From Cupriavidus phytohabitans (lineage in GTDB: Bacteria > Pseudomonadota > Gammaproteobacteria > Burkholderiales > Burkholderiaceae), in NCBI RefSeq assembly GCF_000426345.1, contig NZ_AUFE01000011.1, positions 62,001 to 126,000 of the forward strand: a stretch of 64,000 bases of DNA, given 5' to 3'. This document shows, one piece after another, positions 42,149 through 50,206 of the stretch. Every line of letters begins with the position of its first letter. Positions within the stretch are counted from its first letter, which is position 1. The translations under genes and the position numbers were made by a program. The notes beneath the pieces were generated by a model. The model was not told the DNA's origin. It made no database searches and was given only the letters and a program-made list of their open reading frames with translations.

Positions 42149-43751
42149 GCTGCACGCCGAAGATCGAGCCGCTGGCCTGCGACGCCCACGCGTCCGCTGG
42201 CGCGGTATAGCCGATGCCGTCAACATCGCTGGCGCGGCTGTAGGTATAGAAGGCGCGCAGGTTGGCGTTGCCGGCCGACTTGCCCAGCGTCAACGTGGGC
42301 GCCACCGTCAGGGCAGTGCGCTGGCCGCTGACGCCGAAGCCCGACGAAATCTGGTCGTGCGACACCTCGAAGTTCAGGCGGAACTGGTCGCTCGCCACAT
42401 AGGCGGGGCGTACGCGCGTGGTGGTCCACTGCAGCGTGCCGACCGGCGAACGATCGAACTGCAGGCTCTGTTCCACCGCGCCGCCCAGCCCCGAGCGGCC
42501 CTTCCATTCGATCGATTCCGCCACGCGCATGCGCGACAGTGACGGCCCCATGCCGGAATAGCCGGTCATGGCATTGCGCGAGCCCGAGCCGAACTGCATG
42601 CCCAGGCGATTGGTCCCGTACAGCACGCCTTTCTGCTCGTGCAGCGCCGACGCCCACCATGCGCCGCCGGTGTCTTGCAGCATCGGCTGGGCTTCGACAC
42701 GGGTGAAGCCCAGCTGCACCGAGCCCCTGTCGTTGGTCGGGATCGGCGCGGTGCGCAGCGAGTGGTAGCTCGGCAGGTTTTGCCCGTTCTGATCGGCGCG
42801 CGCGGTGTACTGGTAGTTCAGCCCGATGTCGCCGATCACCCTGGCGTTGTCGACGCCAAAGCGCATCGCCGTTGAATTGGGCGGCAGCAGGCCGGACGAC
42901 ATCAGGAATGGCGCGTTGTCGCGCCGGCCGGCCCACATGGTGGCGCCGTCCAGCACCGCCAGGCCGCTGACGGCGGTATAGAACTGTGGCACCAGCGCAT
43001 AGGGATCGATCGCGGCGGGGCGGCCGTTGACGGTGGTGGCGTCGGTGCCACGCGCCTGGGCAATCAGCATCACCTGCGCACCGCCATCGAGGTCGAGCAC
43101 CGACTCGCGGAATTTCACTTCGCCGGCACTGCGGCAGGACAGGCCGCTGCCGATGCCGGTCGACAGCGCGCCGCCCGGGCAGGCCCGCATGGTGGCGGGG
43201 CGCTCTTCGACCGCGGCGCGGCCGCTGTAACCCAGGCGCCACACCGAGTCGCCCGCAGGGTCGTCAGCTGGAAGTTGCGAACGCAGCACAGGTGGAGCTT
43301 CGGAAGGCGATTCGGAAGGTGCCTGGGCCGTGGTGGCGGCCGGCCCGTCCGCCGGGGCATCCGTCCCGGCTGCTGCCGGCTGTGCCGGCGCTTCGGGCTG
43401 GAATTCGCCCAGCCGGGGCGGGAACAGCACCAGCGGCGGTTGCGGGGGCGCGGGCGGCTCCGGCGGTCCCACGAAACCGGGATCGGGCACGCTGGCCGCC
43501 GGGGCCCCATTGCCGCCAATCAGCGCCGCCAGCGGGTCATCCTGGCCCGCAGTGGCCGCAGCACCAGACGCGGTCGACTGCGCCGGGGCCGCCGCCGCAT
43601 TCGCGGCCAGTATCACCGGCGGCACTGCTGGACGCTGCGCAATGCGCGGCGGCTGCGTGCCGTCGCCTGCTGATACCGCCATCGGCCCGCCGGTCTGCGC
43701 ACACGCGGCCAGCCCCCAGGCGGCCAGCACGGTAAAGCCGAAGCGGCGCAC
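42132..43751 (-). CDS. Putative lipid-anchored outer-membrane barrel protein with Pro-rich stalk
   Basis: Not assigned to a family with certainty. Starting at GTG 43751 (GGGGGG upstream) gives 539 residues with a lipoprotein signal (RRFGFTVLAAWGLAAC, lipid Cys near residue 17). A 150-residue Ala/Pro-rich low-complexity stretch follows. The C-terminal half, from about residue 180, has alternating beta-strand patterns, many aromatic residues, Gly/Asn turns and a terminal Trp (FGVQLNRRW), as expected for an outer-membrane barrel. Parts such as GLLPPNSTAMRFGVDNARVIGDIGLNYQYTARAD resemble porin strands. An ATG at 43937 would add 62 residues and bury the lipobox, so the inner start is preferred but not proven. 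It overlaps the convergent aquaporin gene by 17 bp. A role in export or uptake is only an inference from the barrel. Confidence 0.6.
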   Translation of the reverse strand: MRRFGFTVLAAWGLAACAQTGGPMAVSAGDGTQPPRIAQRPAVPPVILAANAAAAPAQSTASGAAATAGQDDPLAALIGGNGAPAASVPDPGFVGPPEPPAPPQPPLVLFPPRLGEFQPEAPAQPAAAGTDAPADGPAATTAQAPSESPSEAPPVLRSQLPADDPAGDSVWRLGYSGRAAVEERPATMRACPGGALSTGIGSGLSCRSAGEVKFRESVLDLDGGAQVMLIAQARGTDATTVNGRPAAIDPYALVPQFYTAVSGLAVLDGATMWAGRRDNAPFLMSSGLLPPNSTAMRFGVDNARVIGDIGLNYQYTARADQNGQNLPSYHSLRTAPIPTNDRGSVQLGFTRVEAQPMLQDTGGAWWASALHEQKGVLYGTNRLGMQFGSGSRNAMTGYSGMGPSLSRMRVAESIEWKGRSGLGGAVEQSLQFDRSPVGTLQWTTTRVRPAYVASDQFRLNFEVSHDQISSGFGVSGQRTALTVAPTLTLGKSAGNANLRAFYTYSRASDVDGIGYTAPADAWASQASGSIFGVQLNRRW

Positions 43752-44070
43752 GGGCAAGCCCCCCGGCCCGGCGGCGGCGCTCGGGCAAGGCAGGACGGCG
43801 ATAAGCCGGCGGGAGGTGGGCAGCAAGACGAACGGCAAGGCGGACAACAAGGCAACGAGATTCCAGCGGGCAAACCCCTCGACCGGAACGAACAAAACCC
43901 GCCGATGGCGGGGACTGTTTTTTATCAGTCGGTCCATTTGACCGCAAGGCGGGTTACAAAATCCATCACAGTGTTGCCCGTCTCACAATGCGAAAATCAC
44001 ACGCTCCCAGTCGCAATTGACTAGCGAAAACCCGCATTGGCGCGATGCTCCGTGCCGAAAGAGCCACCGC

Positions 44071-44076
44071 TATAAT
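44071..44076 (+). promoter_or_regulatory. Exact TATAAT -10 element before the TRAP receptor gene
   Basis: TATAAT at 44071-44076 is a perfect -10 box; no good -35 is seen at 17 bases, so an activator may be needed. A GTCTT/AAGAC hairpin follows in the leader (about 44089-44104). The gene start lies 215 bp downstream, implying a long leader. The rest of the region 43752-44290 shows no gene. Confidence 0.45.
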
Positions 44077-44290
44077 CGGCTGGCTTGTCTTTCGGGTAAG
44101 ACAGCCCTCGCCGTGCGACGCAAGTCCCGGCCATGCAGGGCACGCCGCCGTGCCCGTTCGCAACAGGCACAGCGTGCGCAGGCCGCCTATCGACACGATC
44201 GCCGGCGGCATGTGCGTCCCGGTCCGGCGCCCGGCATCAAGCGAGCCGCGCGCTTGCACCGAACCAAAATCTATAAGAGGAGAAGTAGAG

Positions 44291-45427
44291 ATGGAACGTC
44301 GTTCCTTTCTGTTGAAGGCGTCGGCCGTGGCCGCTACCGGGGCATTGGCCGCGTGCGGCAAGGGTGAAGAGAAGGCGGCGCCTGCCGCCGCCAGCGGTCC
44401 GGCAGCCCCGGCCGTGGTCGGCAGCAACCCGGCCGTGGAATGGCGCCTGGCCTCGAGCTTCCCCAAGTCGCTCGACACCATTTTCGGCGCCGCCGAGCTG
44501 CTGTCGGCGCGCGTAAAGGAACTGACCGACGGCAAGTTCAACATCAAGGTCTTCGCGGCGGGCGAGATCGTGCCGGGCCTGCAGGTGCTGGACTCGGTGC
44601 AGAACAACACCGTGCAGATCGGCCACACCGCCGGCTACTACTACTTCGGCAAGAACCCGACACTGTGCTTCGACACCACCGTGCCGTTCGGCCTGACCGC
44701 GCGCCAGCAGAACGCCTGGATGCTGCAGGGCAACGGCATGAAGCTGATGCGCGAGTTCTTCAAGGAATACAACGTCATCAACTTCCTGGGCGGCAACACC
44801 AACGCGCAGATGGGCGGCTGGTTCCGCAAGGAAATCAAGACCGTGGCCGACCTGCAGGGCCTGAAGTACCGTATCGCCGGTTTCGCCGGCGTGGTGCTGT
44901 CGCGCCTGGGCGTGGTGCCGCAGCAGATCGCAGGCGGCGACATCTACCCGGCGCTGGAAAAGGGCACCATCGACGCGGCCGAGTGGGTCGGCCCCTACGA
45001 TGACGAGAAGCTGGGCTTCTACAAGGTGGCGCCTTATTACTACTACCCGGGCTGGTGGGAAGGCAGCGCGCAGCTGTCGTTCTACGCCTCGGCCAGCGAG
45101 TTCGAGAAGCTGCCTGCGCTGTACAAGCGCGCGCTGGAAACGGCGACCATCGAGGCCCATACCACCATGATGGCCAAGTACGACACGGTCAACCCGCAGG
45201 CGCTGGCGCGCCTGCTGGAAAACGGCGTCAAGCTGCGTCCGTTCTCCAAGGAAATCATGGAAGCCTGCTTCAAGGCGACCCAGGAAGCCTACGCCGACGA
45301 GACCGCCAAGAATCCATCGTTCAAGAAGATCTACGACGACTGGCGCGTGTTCCGCAACAACGAGGCCGCCTGGTTCAACGTGGCCGAGCAGGCTTTCTCG
45401 CAGTTCAGCTTCGCGCGCAAGCTCTAA
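44291..45427 (+). CDS. Orphan TRAP-type solute-binding protein (DctP family), Tat/lipoprotein-like signal
   Basis: A 378-residue periplasmic receptor of the TRAP transporter (DctP/YiaO) type, which binds carboxylates such as keto acids or sugar acids. The N-terminus MERRSFLLKASAVAATGALAACGKGEEKA has a twin-arginine-like start (RRSFLLK) and a lipobox LAAC, so it may be folded before export and then lipid-anchored. The mature domain shows WRLASSFPKSLDTIFGAAE, FNIKVFAAGEIVPGLQVLD, GGNTNAQMGGWFRKEI, LKYRIAGFAGVVLSRLGVVPQQIAGGDIYPALEKGTIDAAEWVGPYDD. These blocks are typical of the TakP-like keto-acid-binding subgroup. The dctQ and dctM permease genes are not beside it: rarD follows after a terminator. 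It must share permeases encoded elsewhere, or sense rather than transport. AGGAG precedes the ATG. Confidence 0.9.
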   Translation: MERRSFLLKASAVAATGALAACGKGEEKAAPAAASGPAAPAVVGSNPAVEWRLASSFPKSLDTIFGAAELLSARVKELTDGKFNIKVFAAGEIVPGLQVLDSVQNNTVQIGHTAGYYYFGKNPTLCFDTTVPFGLTARQQNAWMLQGNGMKLMREFFKEYNVINFLGGNTNAQMGGWFRKEIKTVADLQGLKYRIAGFAGVVLSRLGVVPQQIAGGDIYPALEKGTIDAAEWVGPYDDEKLGFYKVAPYYYYPGWWEGSAQLSFYASASEFEKLPALYKRALETATIEAHTTMMAKYDTVNPQALARLLENGVKLRPFSKEIMEACFKATQEAYADETAKNPSFKKIYDDWRVFRNNEAAWFNVAEQAFSQFSFARKL

Positions 45428-45452
45428 GCACGTTCCGGCAGGTGCCGGGCAC

Positions 45453-45487
45453 AAACCCCATGCCTGTCGTCAGGCATGGGGTTTTTT
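45453..45487 (+). terminator. Intrinsic terminator of the TRAP receptor gene
   Basis: A 14-bp stem AAACCCCATGCCTG (45453-45466) / CAGGCATGGGGTTT (45471-45484) with a TCGT tetraloop, followed by more T residues, 25 bp after the stop. Strong rho-independent terminator. Confidence 0.95.
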
Positions 45488-45546
45488 GTTGCCCGGCGCG
45501 GTTAACGCAGCGCCGGTAGAATCGCCGGCATCGACCGGAATTCCTT

Positions 45547-46449
45547 ATGCAAATCGGCATCCTTTACGCGCTCCTGGCTTATGCCATCTGGGGGCTGCTC
45601 CCGCTCTATATCAAGTCGCTGCCCGGCATTGCGCCGACGGAGATCCTGCTGCACCGGATGGTGTGGTCGCTGGTGTTCCTGGGGCTGGTCCTGGCCTGGC
45701 GGCGCCAGTGGTCCTGGCTCGGGCAGTTGAGGGACCGGCGCCTGCTGCTGTCGTTCGGCGCCAGCGCGGCGCTGCTGTGCGCCAACTGGTTCCTCTATAT
45801 CTGGGCGGTGTCGGCCAACCGCGTGGTCGACGCCAGCCTGGGCTACTTCATCAATCCGCTGTTCAGCGTGCTGCTGGGGGTGGTCTTCCTGCACGAGCGG
45901 CTGCGCCCGGTGCAATGGCTGTCGATCGCGGTGGCCGCGGCCGGCGTGGCATGGCTGACGGTAGCGGCGGGCCAGTTGCCCTGGATCGCACTGGGGCTGG
46001 CGGCCAGCTTCGGCGGCTATGGGCTGTTGCGCAAGACGGGGGCGCTGGGCGCGCTCGAAGGGCTGTCGCTGGAGACGCTGCTGCTGTTTCCATTTGCCGC
46101 GGCGATGCTGGCCTACCTGTTCGCCACGGGGCAGGATGGCTTCACCCATGCAGCGCCTGGTACGCAACTGCTGCTGCTGATGGCCGGGCCGGTGACGGCG
46201 GTGCCACTGCTGTTCTTCGCCGCCGGCGCGCGGCGCATCCCGCTGTCGCTGCTGGGCCTGCTGCAATACACCGGGCCGACGCTGCAGCTGCTGCTTGGCG
46301 TGTGGCTGTGGCATGAGCCGTTTCCCGCGCAGAAGCAGGCTGGCTACGCGCTGATCTGGATTTCGCTGGCGCTGTATGCGGCGGAAGGGTTGTGGATGAG
46401 CAGCCGGCAAAAGGCCTCCCCCATCCAGACGACTAATGAATCGCTATAA
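45547..46449 (+). CDS. rarD: EamA-family transporter RarD
   Basis: A 300-residue inner-membrane protein of the drug/metabolite transporter (EamA) superfamily, RarD branch. Ten hydrophobic helices are present. The RarD signature is clear: GILYALLAYAIWGLLPLYIKSL (residues 3-24), PTEILLHRMVWS (about 30-41), NWFLYIWAVSANRVVDASLGYFINPLFSVLLGVVFLHERL (about 80-119) and LGLLQYTGPTLQLLLGVWLWHEPF (about 237-260). E. coli RarD was named for chloramphenicol resistance; its physiological substrate is not known. The ATG at 45547 fits. It is followed by dinB after a 47-bp AT-rich gap. Confidence 0.92.
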   Translation: MQIGILYALLAYAIWGLLPLYIKSLPGIAPTEILLHRMVWSLVFLGLVLAWRRQWSWLGQLRDRRLLLSFGASAALLCANWFLYIWAVSANRVVDASLGYFINPLFSVLLGVVFLHERLRPVQWLSIAVAAAGVAWLTVAAGQLPWIALGLAASFGGYGLLRKTGALGALEGLSLETLLLFPFAAAMLAYLFATGQDGFTHAAPGTQLLLLMAGPVTAVPLLFFAAGARRIPLSLLGLLQYTGPTLQLLLGVWLWHEPFPAQKQAGYALIWISLALYAAEGLWMSSRQKASPIQTTNESL

Positions 46450-46496
46450 AATAACAAAGCATTCATTCATCACATAGATAAAACTGGTGCCCGGCA

Positions 46497-47591
46497 ATGT
46501 CCGCACCGTCTGATGCCACGCCCCCGGTCCAGCGCAAGATCATCCATTGCGACTGCGATTGCTTCTACGCCTCGGTCGAGATGCGCGACGACCCGTCGCT
46601 GCGCGGCCGGCCGATGGCCGTGGGCGGCTCGCCCGACCGGCGCGGGGTGATCGCCACCTGCAATTACGAAGCACGTGCGTTCGGCGTGCGCTCGGCCATG
46701 GCGTCGGCGCAGGCGGTCAAGCGCTGCCCGGACCTGCTGATCCTGCGCCCGGCCATGGACAAATATCGCGAGGTGTCGCGCCAGATCTTTGCGATCTACC
46801 GCGAATACACCGAGCTGGTCGAACCGCTGTCGCTGGACGAGGCCTACCTCGACGTCAGCCTCTGCACGCAACACGCCGGCAGCGCCACCCGCATTGCCGA
46901 GGAAATCCGCCAGCGCGTGCGCGACCAGGTCGGCGTGACCGTTTCCGCCGGTGTGGGGCCGAGCAAATTCGTCGCCAAGATCGCCAGCGACTGGAACAAG
47001 CCCGACGGGCTGTTCGTGGTCCGCCCGGCGGCGGTCGATGCCTTCGTCGCGGCGCTGCCGGTCGATCGCATCCACGGGGTCGGCACGGTCACCGCGGCCA
47101 AGCTGCGGCGGCTGGGCGCGCAGACCTGCGGCGACCTGCGGCCGTGGTCGGCGGACCGGCTGCACCGCGAATTCGGCGCGTTCGGGGCGCGGCTCTACAA
47201 GCTGTGCCGCGGCGTGGACGAGCGCGAGGTCACGCCCGAGCGCGAGCGCAAGTCGATCAGCGTGGAAGAGACCTATGCCGACGACCTGCCCGACCTGCAG
47301 GCGTGCCTGGCCGAACTGGAGCCGCTGATCGCCATGCTCGAGGCGCGCATTGCCCGCGCGCAGGCGCACGGCACCATCGACAAGCTGACGGTCAAGCTGC
47401 GCTTTTCGGACTTCCGCCAGACCACGGTGGAATGCCGCGGCCAGGCGCCCGACCGCGCTGTCTATGCGCGCCTGCTGTCAGAGGGCCACGCCCGGCGCGG
47501 GCTACCGGTGCGGTTGCTGGGGGTAGGGGTGGCGACCAGCGACCGGGATCGGGCGCAGCTCGAGCTGTTCGAGTGGCGTCAAAATTATTAG
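46497..47591 (+). CDS. dinB: DNA polymerase IV
   Basis: A Y-family translesion DNA polymerase of 364 residues. The palm/finger motifs are intact: IIHCDCDCFYASVEMRDDP (about 15-33, metal-binding Asp), CNYEARAFGVRSAM, EPLSLDEAYLDVS (about 108-120, with the second Asp/Glu pair), SAGVGPSKFVAKIASDWNKPDG (about 148-169), and the helix-hairpin-helix IHGVGTVTAAKLRRLG. The little-finger domain follows. The chain ends in QLELFEWRQNY: QLELF is a beta-clamp-binding motif, here near the very C-terminus. Upstream is a short AT-rich gap without a LexA-box-like sequence, so SOS control is not evident from the sequence. Divergent or convergent partners: rarD before, a DUF2272 gene convergent after. Confidence 0.96.
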   Translation: MSAPSDATPPVQRKIIHCDCDCFYASVEMRDDPSLRGRPMAVGGSPDRRGVIATCNYEARAFGVRSAMASAQAVKRCPDLLILRPAMDKYREVSRQIFAIYREYTELVEPLSLDEAYLDVSLCTQHAGSATRIAEEIRQRVRDQVGVTVSAGVGPSKFVAKIASDWNKPDGLFVVRPAAVDAFVAALPVDRIHGVGTVTAAKLRRLGAQTCGDLRPWSADRLHREFGAFGARLYKLCRGVDEREVTPERERKSISVEETYADDLPDLQACLAELEPLIAMLEARIARAQAHGTIDKLTVKLRFSDFRQTTVECRGQAPDRAVYARLLSEGHARRGLPVRLLGVGVATSDRDRAQLELFEWRQNY

Positions 47592-47654
47592 CGCGAATAA
47601 TCACATACCCAATCCTCATCATCAGATAATTATTCACACTAATAAACCTGACGA
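47592..47654. other. AT-rich gap between convergent dinB and DUF2272 genes
   Basis: A 63-bp spacer much richer in A/T than its surroundings, with an ATTATT/AATAAT inverted repeat around six bases overlapping the dinB stop (47584-47601). No T-run terminator. It may act as a terminator for either gene; nothing else is seen. Confidence 0.4.
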
Positions 47655-48650
47655 CTATTGCAGGTTGTTCCGCATCACCAGCACCCAGGGCATGTGCGAA
47701 TTGGTCACGCCATCGATCCGCCCCGAATCGCCCAGTTCGATTTCTTCCATCGATACCGATTGCTGGACATTGCCGCCGATGGCACGCACCACCCGCGCCA
47801 CCGGATCGACGGCCACCACGATGTCGCAATGCATCGGCGTGGTGCCGAAGCCGATCTCGGCAACATTGTCGAGGTAGCGGTCGCGTCCGCGTCCGGAACA
47901 GACGATATCGCCCGGGCGGGGCAAAGCCGGAACGGGCTCGATGCGGAAGGCGGGATGGGCAAGGATGCCGTCGCGCGCATCGACTACGTACATCGAATGT
48001 GACTGGCCGGTCAGGAACTGCTGCTCGTCCAGCCCGGCCTTGCGCAACACCCAGGAGATAAACACCGCCGACCAGGCCCACGCGCCTTGGGTGACCTGCC
48101 GGCAGCTGGGGGTCTCGCCAACGATGCCCCAGTAGCGCCGGGCCAGCATGCAGCCCACCGGCGTGGCCTCCATCCCGGTGCCGTCCGGAAAGGTCATGCA
48201 ATCGGCGCGCGGCCACTTGACGCCGTTATTGTCGGTGTCGGCACTGGTGCCGGTGGCTGGCGCTCCGGTATCGGCTTGGTCGCCGGGTTGCACCTCCGGG
48301 GGTTCGGGCAGGGCCGGGGGCAGTTCGGGCGCGGGCACCGGGCTGGAGGTGACGCAGGCGCTGTCGTCGCGGCCGAGGCGCACCACCTGGCCGCCCCAGC
48401 GTGCCCACTCCTGCGTGGCGATCTCGACGATGCGTTCGCGCGGTGTGGCGCCGGGGGTTGTGACCGGCCGCTCATTGTCGGCCAGCGGGCGTGCCTGCGG
48501 CCGCGCGGGTTGGCTGACGGTGGTGCAGGCGCTCAGCAGCGCCAGCGCCACGGCGGCGCAAATTGCTTGTGGAGAAACCTGTGGAATCCGCTGTGGAAAG
48601 CACTGTGCATAACGCTGTGGAGATCTGCGGCGCAATGGACGGGCGAACAT
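47655..48650 (-). CDS. DUF2272 lipoprotein (amidase-like fold)
   Basis: A 331-residue exported lipoprotein of the DUF2272 family. A hydrophobic segment ends in LALLSACTT (lipid Cys near residue 42). The N-terminal part before it is unusually long and built of four-residue steps PQR/YAQC/FPQR/IPQV/SPQ, reflecting a 12-bp DNA repeat at 48568-48624. The mature part has RIVEIATQEWARWGGQ (about 75), a Pro/Glu/Thr-rich linker (about 105-140), then ADCMTFPDGTGMEATPVGCMLARRYWGIVGE, WAWSAVFISWVLRKAG and GDIVCSGR, MHCDIVVAVD. The Ser/Cys, His and acidic residues in these blocks recall NlpC/P60-like or CHAP folds, but the activity is unknown. ATG at 48650 has GGGG upstream. An alternative TTG lies five codons in. 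Confidence 0.8.
   Translation of the reverse strand: MFARPLRRRSPQRYAQCFPQRIPQVSPQAICAAVALALLSACTTVSQPARPQARPLADNERPVTTPGATPRERIVEIATQEWARWGGQVVRLGRDDSACVTSSPVPAPELPPALPEPPEVQPGDQADTGAPATGTSADTDNNGVKWPRADCMTFPDGTGMEATPVGCMLARRYWGIVGETPSCRQVTQGAWAWSAVFISWVLRKAGLDEQQFLTGQSHSMYVVDARDGILAHPAFRIEPVPALPRPGDIVCSGRGRDRYLDNVAEIGFGTTPMHCDIVVAVDPVARVVRAIGGNVQQSVSMEEIELGDSGRIDGVTNSHMPWVLVMRNNLQ
48568..48624. repeat. Second array of TGTGGA-type 9-mers at exact 12-bp period
   Basis: Five copies begin at 48568, 48580, 48592, 48604 and 48616, exactly 12 bp apart: TGTGGAGAA, TGTGGAATC, TGTGGAAAG, TGTGCATAA and TGTGGAGAT. The fourth read in reverse, TTATGCACA, fits the relaxed DnaA-box form TTWTNCACA; the others differ at one or two positions. 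The array lies in the first codons of the DUF2272 gene and has the same period and strand as the one at 13601-13668. Confidence 0.7.
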
Positions 48651-48861
48651 GGAAGCCCCACATGGCTCGGCGCCCCGGCTGGCCTTGCATCGGCCTTGGC
48701 TGGACGCCGGTTGGTAGACCTGGCGCGCAACCGCTTCGGCAGTGGCTTCAGCGATGCGGCGGAATACTGCAGAGAACGTCGATTCCTGTTGTGGATAACG
48801 TCCCCCGCCTGGCGCTCACCTGCGCATGGTCGAAGCTTGCGGCCGGCGGCGGCATGGCGGG

Positions 48862-48894
48862 GTCAAACAAACACGGGCCGTGCAGTGCAGCCCG
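48862..48894 (-). terminator. Terminator-like hairpin after hupB
   Basis: On the minus strand ACGGGC / GCCCGT (48889-48894 and 48872-48877), loop of 11, followed by GTTTGTTTG, six bases after the HU stop. A plausible intrinsic terminator. The remaining spacer to 48651 holds an exact DnaA-box complement TGTGGATAA at 48790-48798 and no gene. Confidence 0.65.
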
Positions 48895-48900
48895 TCAGGC

Positions 48901-49179
48901 TCACTGGTTGACAGCGTCCTTGAACTTCTGGCCGGCCTTGAACTTCACGGTCTTGGCGGCTTCCACCTTGATTTCTTCGCCGGTGCGCGGGTTGCGCGCC
49001 ATGCGCTCGCCACGCTCGCCCTTGCTGAACGTGCCAAAGCCGATGAGGCTCAGCGTATCGCCCTTGGCCACGGCGTCCATGATGGCCGACAGGGTCACGT
49101 TCAGTGCCTGTTCTGCCTTGGCCTTGGTGAGACCGTCCACACCGGCTGCGATAGCGTCGATCAGTTCGGTTTTCGTCAT
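48901..49179 (-). CDS. hup: HU-family nucleoid DNA-binding protein
   Basis: A 92-residue HU-type histone-like protein, which bends and compacts DNA as a dimer in the nucleoid. The chain is typical: MTKTELIDAIAAGVDGLTKAKAEQALNVTLSAIMDAVAKGD (dimerisation helices), the GFGTF turn (about 47-51), the DNA-gripping arm with ARNPRTGEEI (about 60-70) and AAKTVKFKAGQKFKDAVNQ at the end. The conserved RNPRTGE tip is intact. The ATG at 49179 follows GGAG. It is transcribed alone: terminator downstream and a 1-kb gene-free region upstream, on the far side of which lies a SET-domain methyltransferase gene facing away. Confidence 0.95.
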   Translation of the reverse strand: MTKTELIDAIAAGVDGLTKAKAEQALNVTLSAIMDAVAKGDTLSLIGFGTFSKGERGERMARNPRTGEEIKVEAAKTVKFKAGQKFKDAVNQ

Positions 49180-50206
49180 GCTTCACTCCGTATCGAGTTG
49201 ATAAAACACAGGCGTCCCGGTCGGCGGCAGCCAGGCTGGCGCCGCCCCGGCAAAGACGCCGCGGGCCACATGATACCGTGTCGGACAAGGCGCACCGGGA
49301 ACAGATTGTTACCCGCAGTGTTCCGCGAGGCCGCATCAGGCCGTGGCTGGCGGCAAATCGGCGCATCGGCGAGGCAGGTTCCGAACACTACCGCTGCGGC
49401 GCAAACGCCCCGCACCGAGCGCCGGGAGTGCCACATGGGGCTGCACGGGCTGCAGCCAGGCTGGCACGTCAGGGTAGGCCTGGTGGTCGGAATAAGGCCA
49501 GGAGGCGCTTTAGAGGCGTTTACAGGCCATCTGTGACCGTGACAGAGGGCAAGGCAGCTTCCCCCACGTAAACGCGCCTGCACGTGCTCAGGAGCCCCAC
49601 ACTCAATCTGCACTATGTTGCAGGCCGGCGAGGCATGGAGCGCCGTGTCCGGAGGCGCGGTATTCGGCCCATGCATGCCTGGATCCGGGTGGCCCAGGCG
49701 CGCGTATACCGGCACCGCCCCGGGACACCGGTATACGCCAGATACTTGCCGCTGCCCTGGGTCTGTCTTTCGGTTTACATCTTTCTTTCATGTATACAAA
49801 TAGTGGTAGTAGGTAAACAGCGCCCCTGCCTGTGGAAAACCACGTAAACGTCTTTACCGTCAACGGTTTACGTAAACGAGAAGTGGTCGTATCCAGTGTT
49901 GGCCGCAGTGGATGAGTCAGCCTTTTGGATGAGGCTTGCGGTAAACCCCTCCGACTTATGCCCGAGGCATCCCCATGCGAGCCCCAGGCAGCCCACATCG
50001 AATCCGCGTGCTTTTCCACAGAAGGAGGCGGGGTTATCCACATGCGCCAGGCTTATGCGGACGAGCCGTATACTCGCCGGGGCGCGGGGGCGAGCGGTTA
50101 ACCCAAGGTCGCGCAAGGCTGCGTATACGTGCCGCAGCCGCGCCGGTATCATGCGCGATCGCGCCGGAACGGCCGGCACAGGCAAGCGACACGCACGGAA
50201 AGGCAA
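49180..50206. promoter_or_regulatory. 1-kb motif-rich intergenic region between hup and the SET gene
   Basis: No reading frame here has a recognisable product. Repeated short motifs stand out. GTATAC occurs at about 49704, 49731, 49792, 50068 and 50119. The first two form an 11-bp inverted repeat GCGTATACCGG (49702-49712) / CCGGTATACGC (49728-49738). GTAAAC or its complement occurs at about 49515, 49567, 49773, 49812, 49843, 49866-49877 (palindrome GTTTACGTAAAC) and 49939. An exact DnaA box TTATCCACA lies at 50034-50042, with TTTTCCACA at 50012. Together these suggest a complex divergent promoter or a binding region for nucleoid/replication proteins. Confidence 0.5.

Noticed and set aside
46450..46496. 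LexA (SOS) box before dinB
   Set aside because: The AT-rich gap contains no CTGT-N8-ACAG-like sequence.
49176..49715. A 179-codon minus-strand frame upstream of hup
   Set aside because: No domain, no ribosome site, Pro/Arg/Cys-rich composition typical of chance frames; it overlaps the hup start region.
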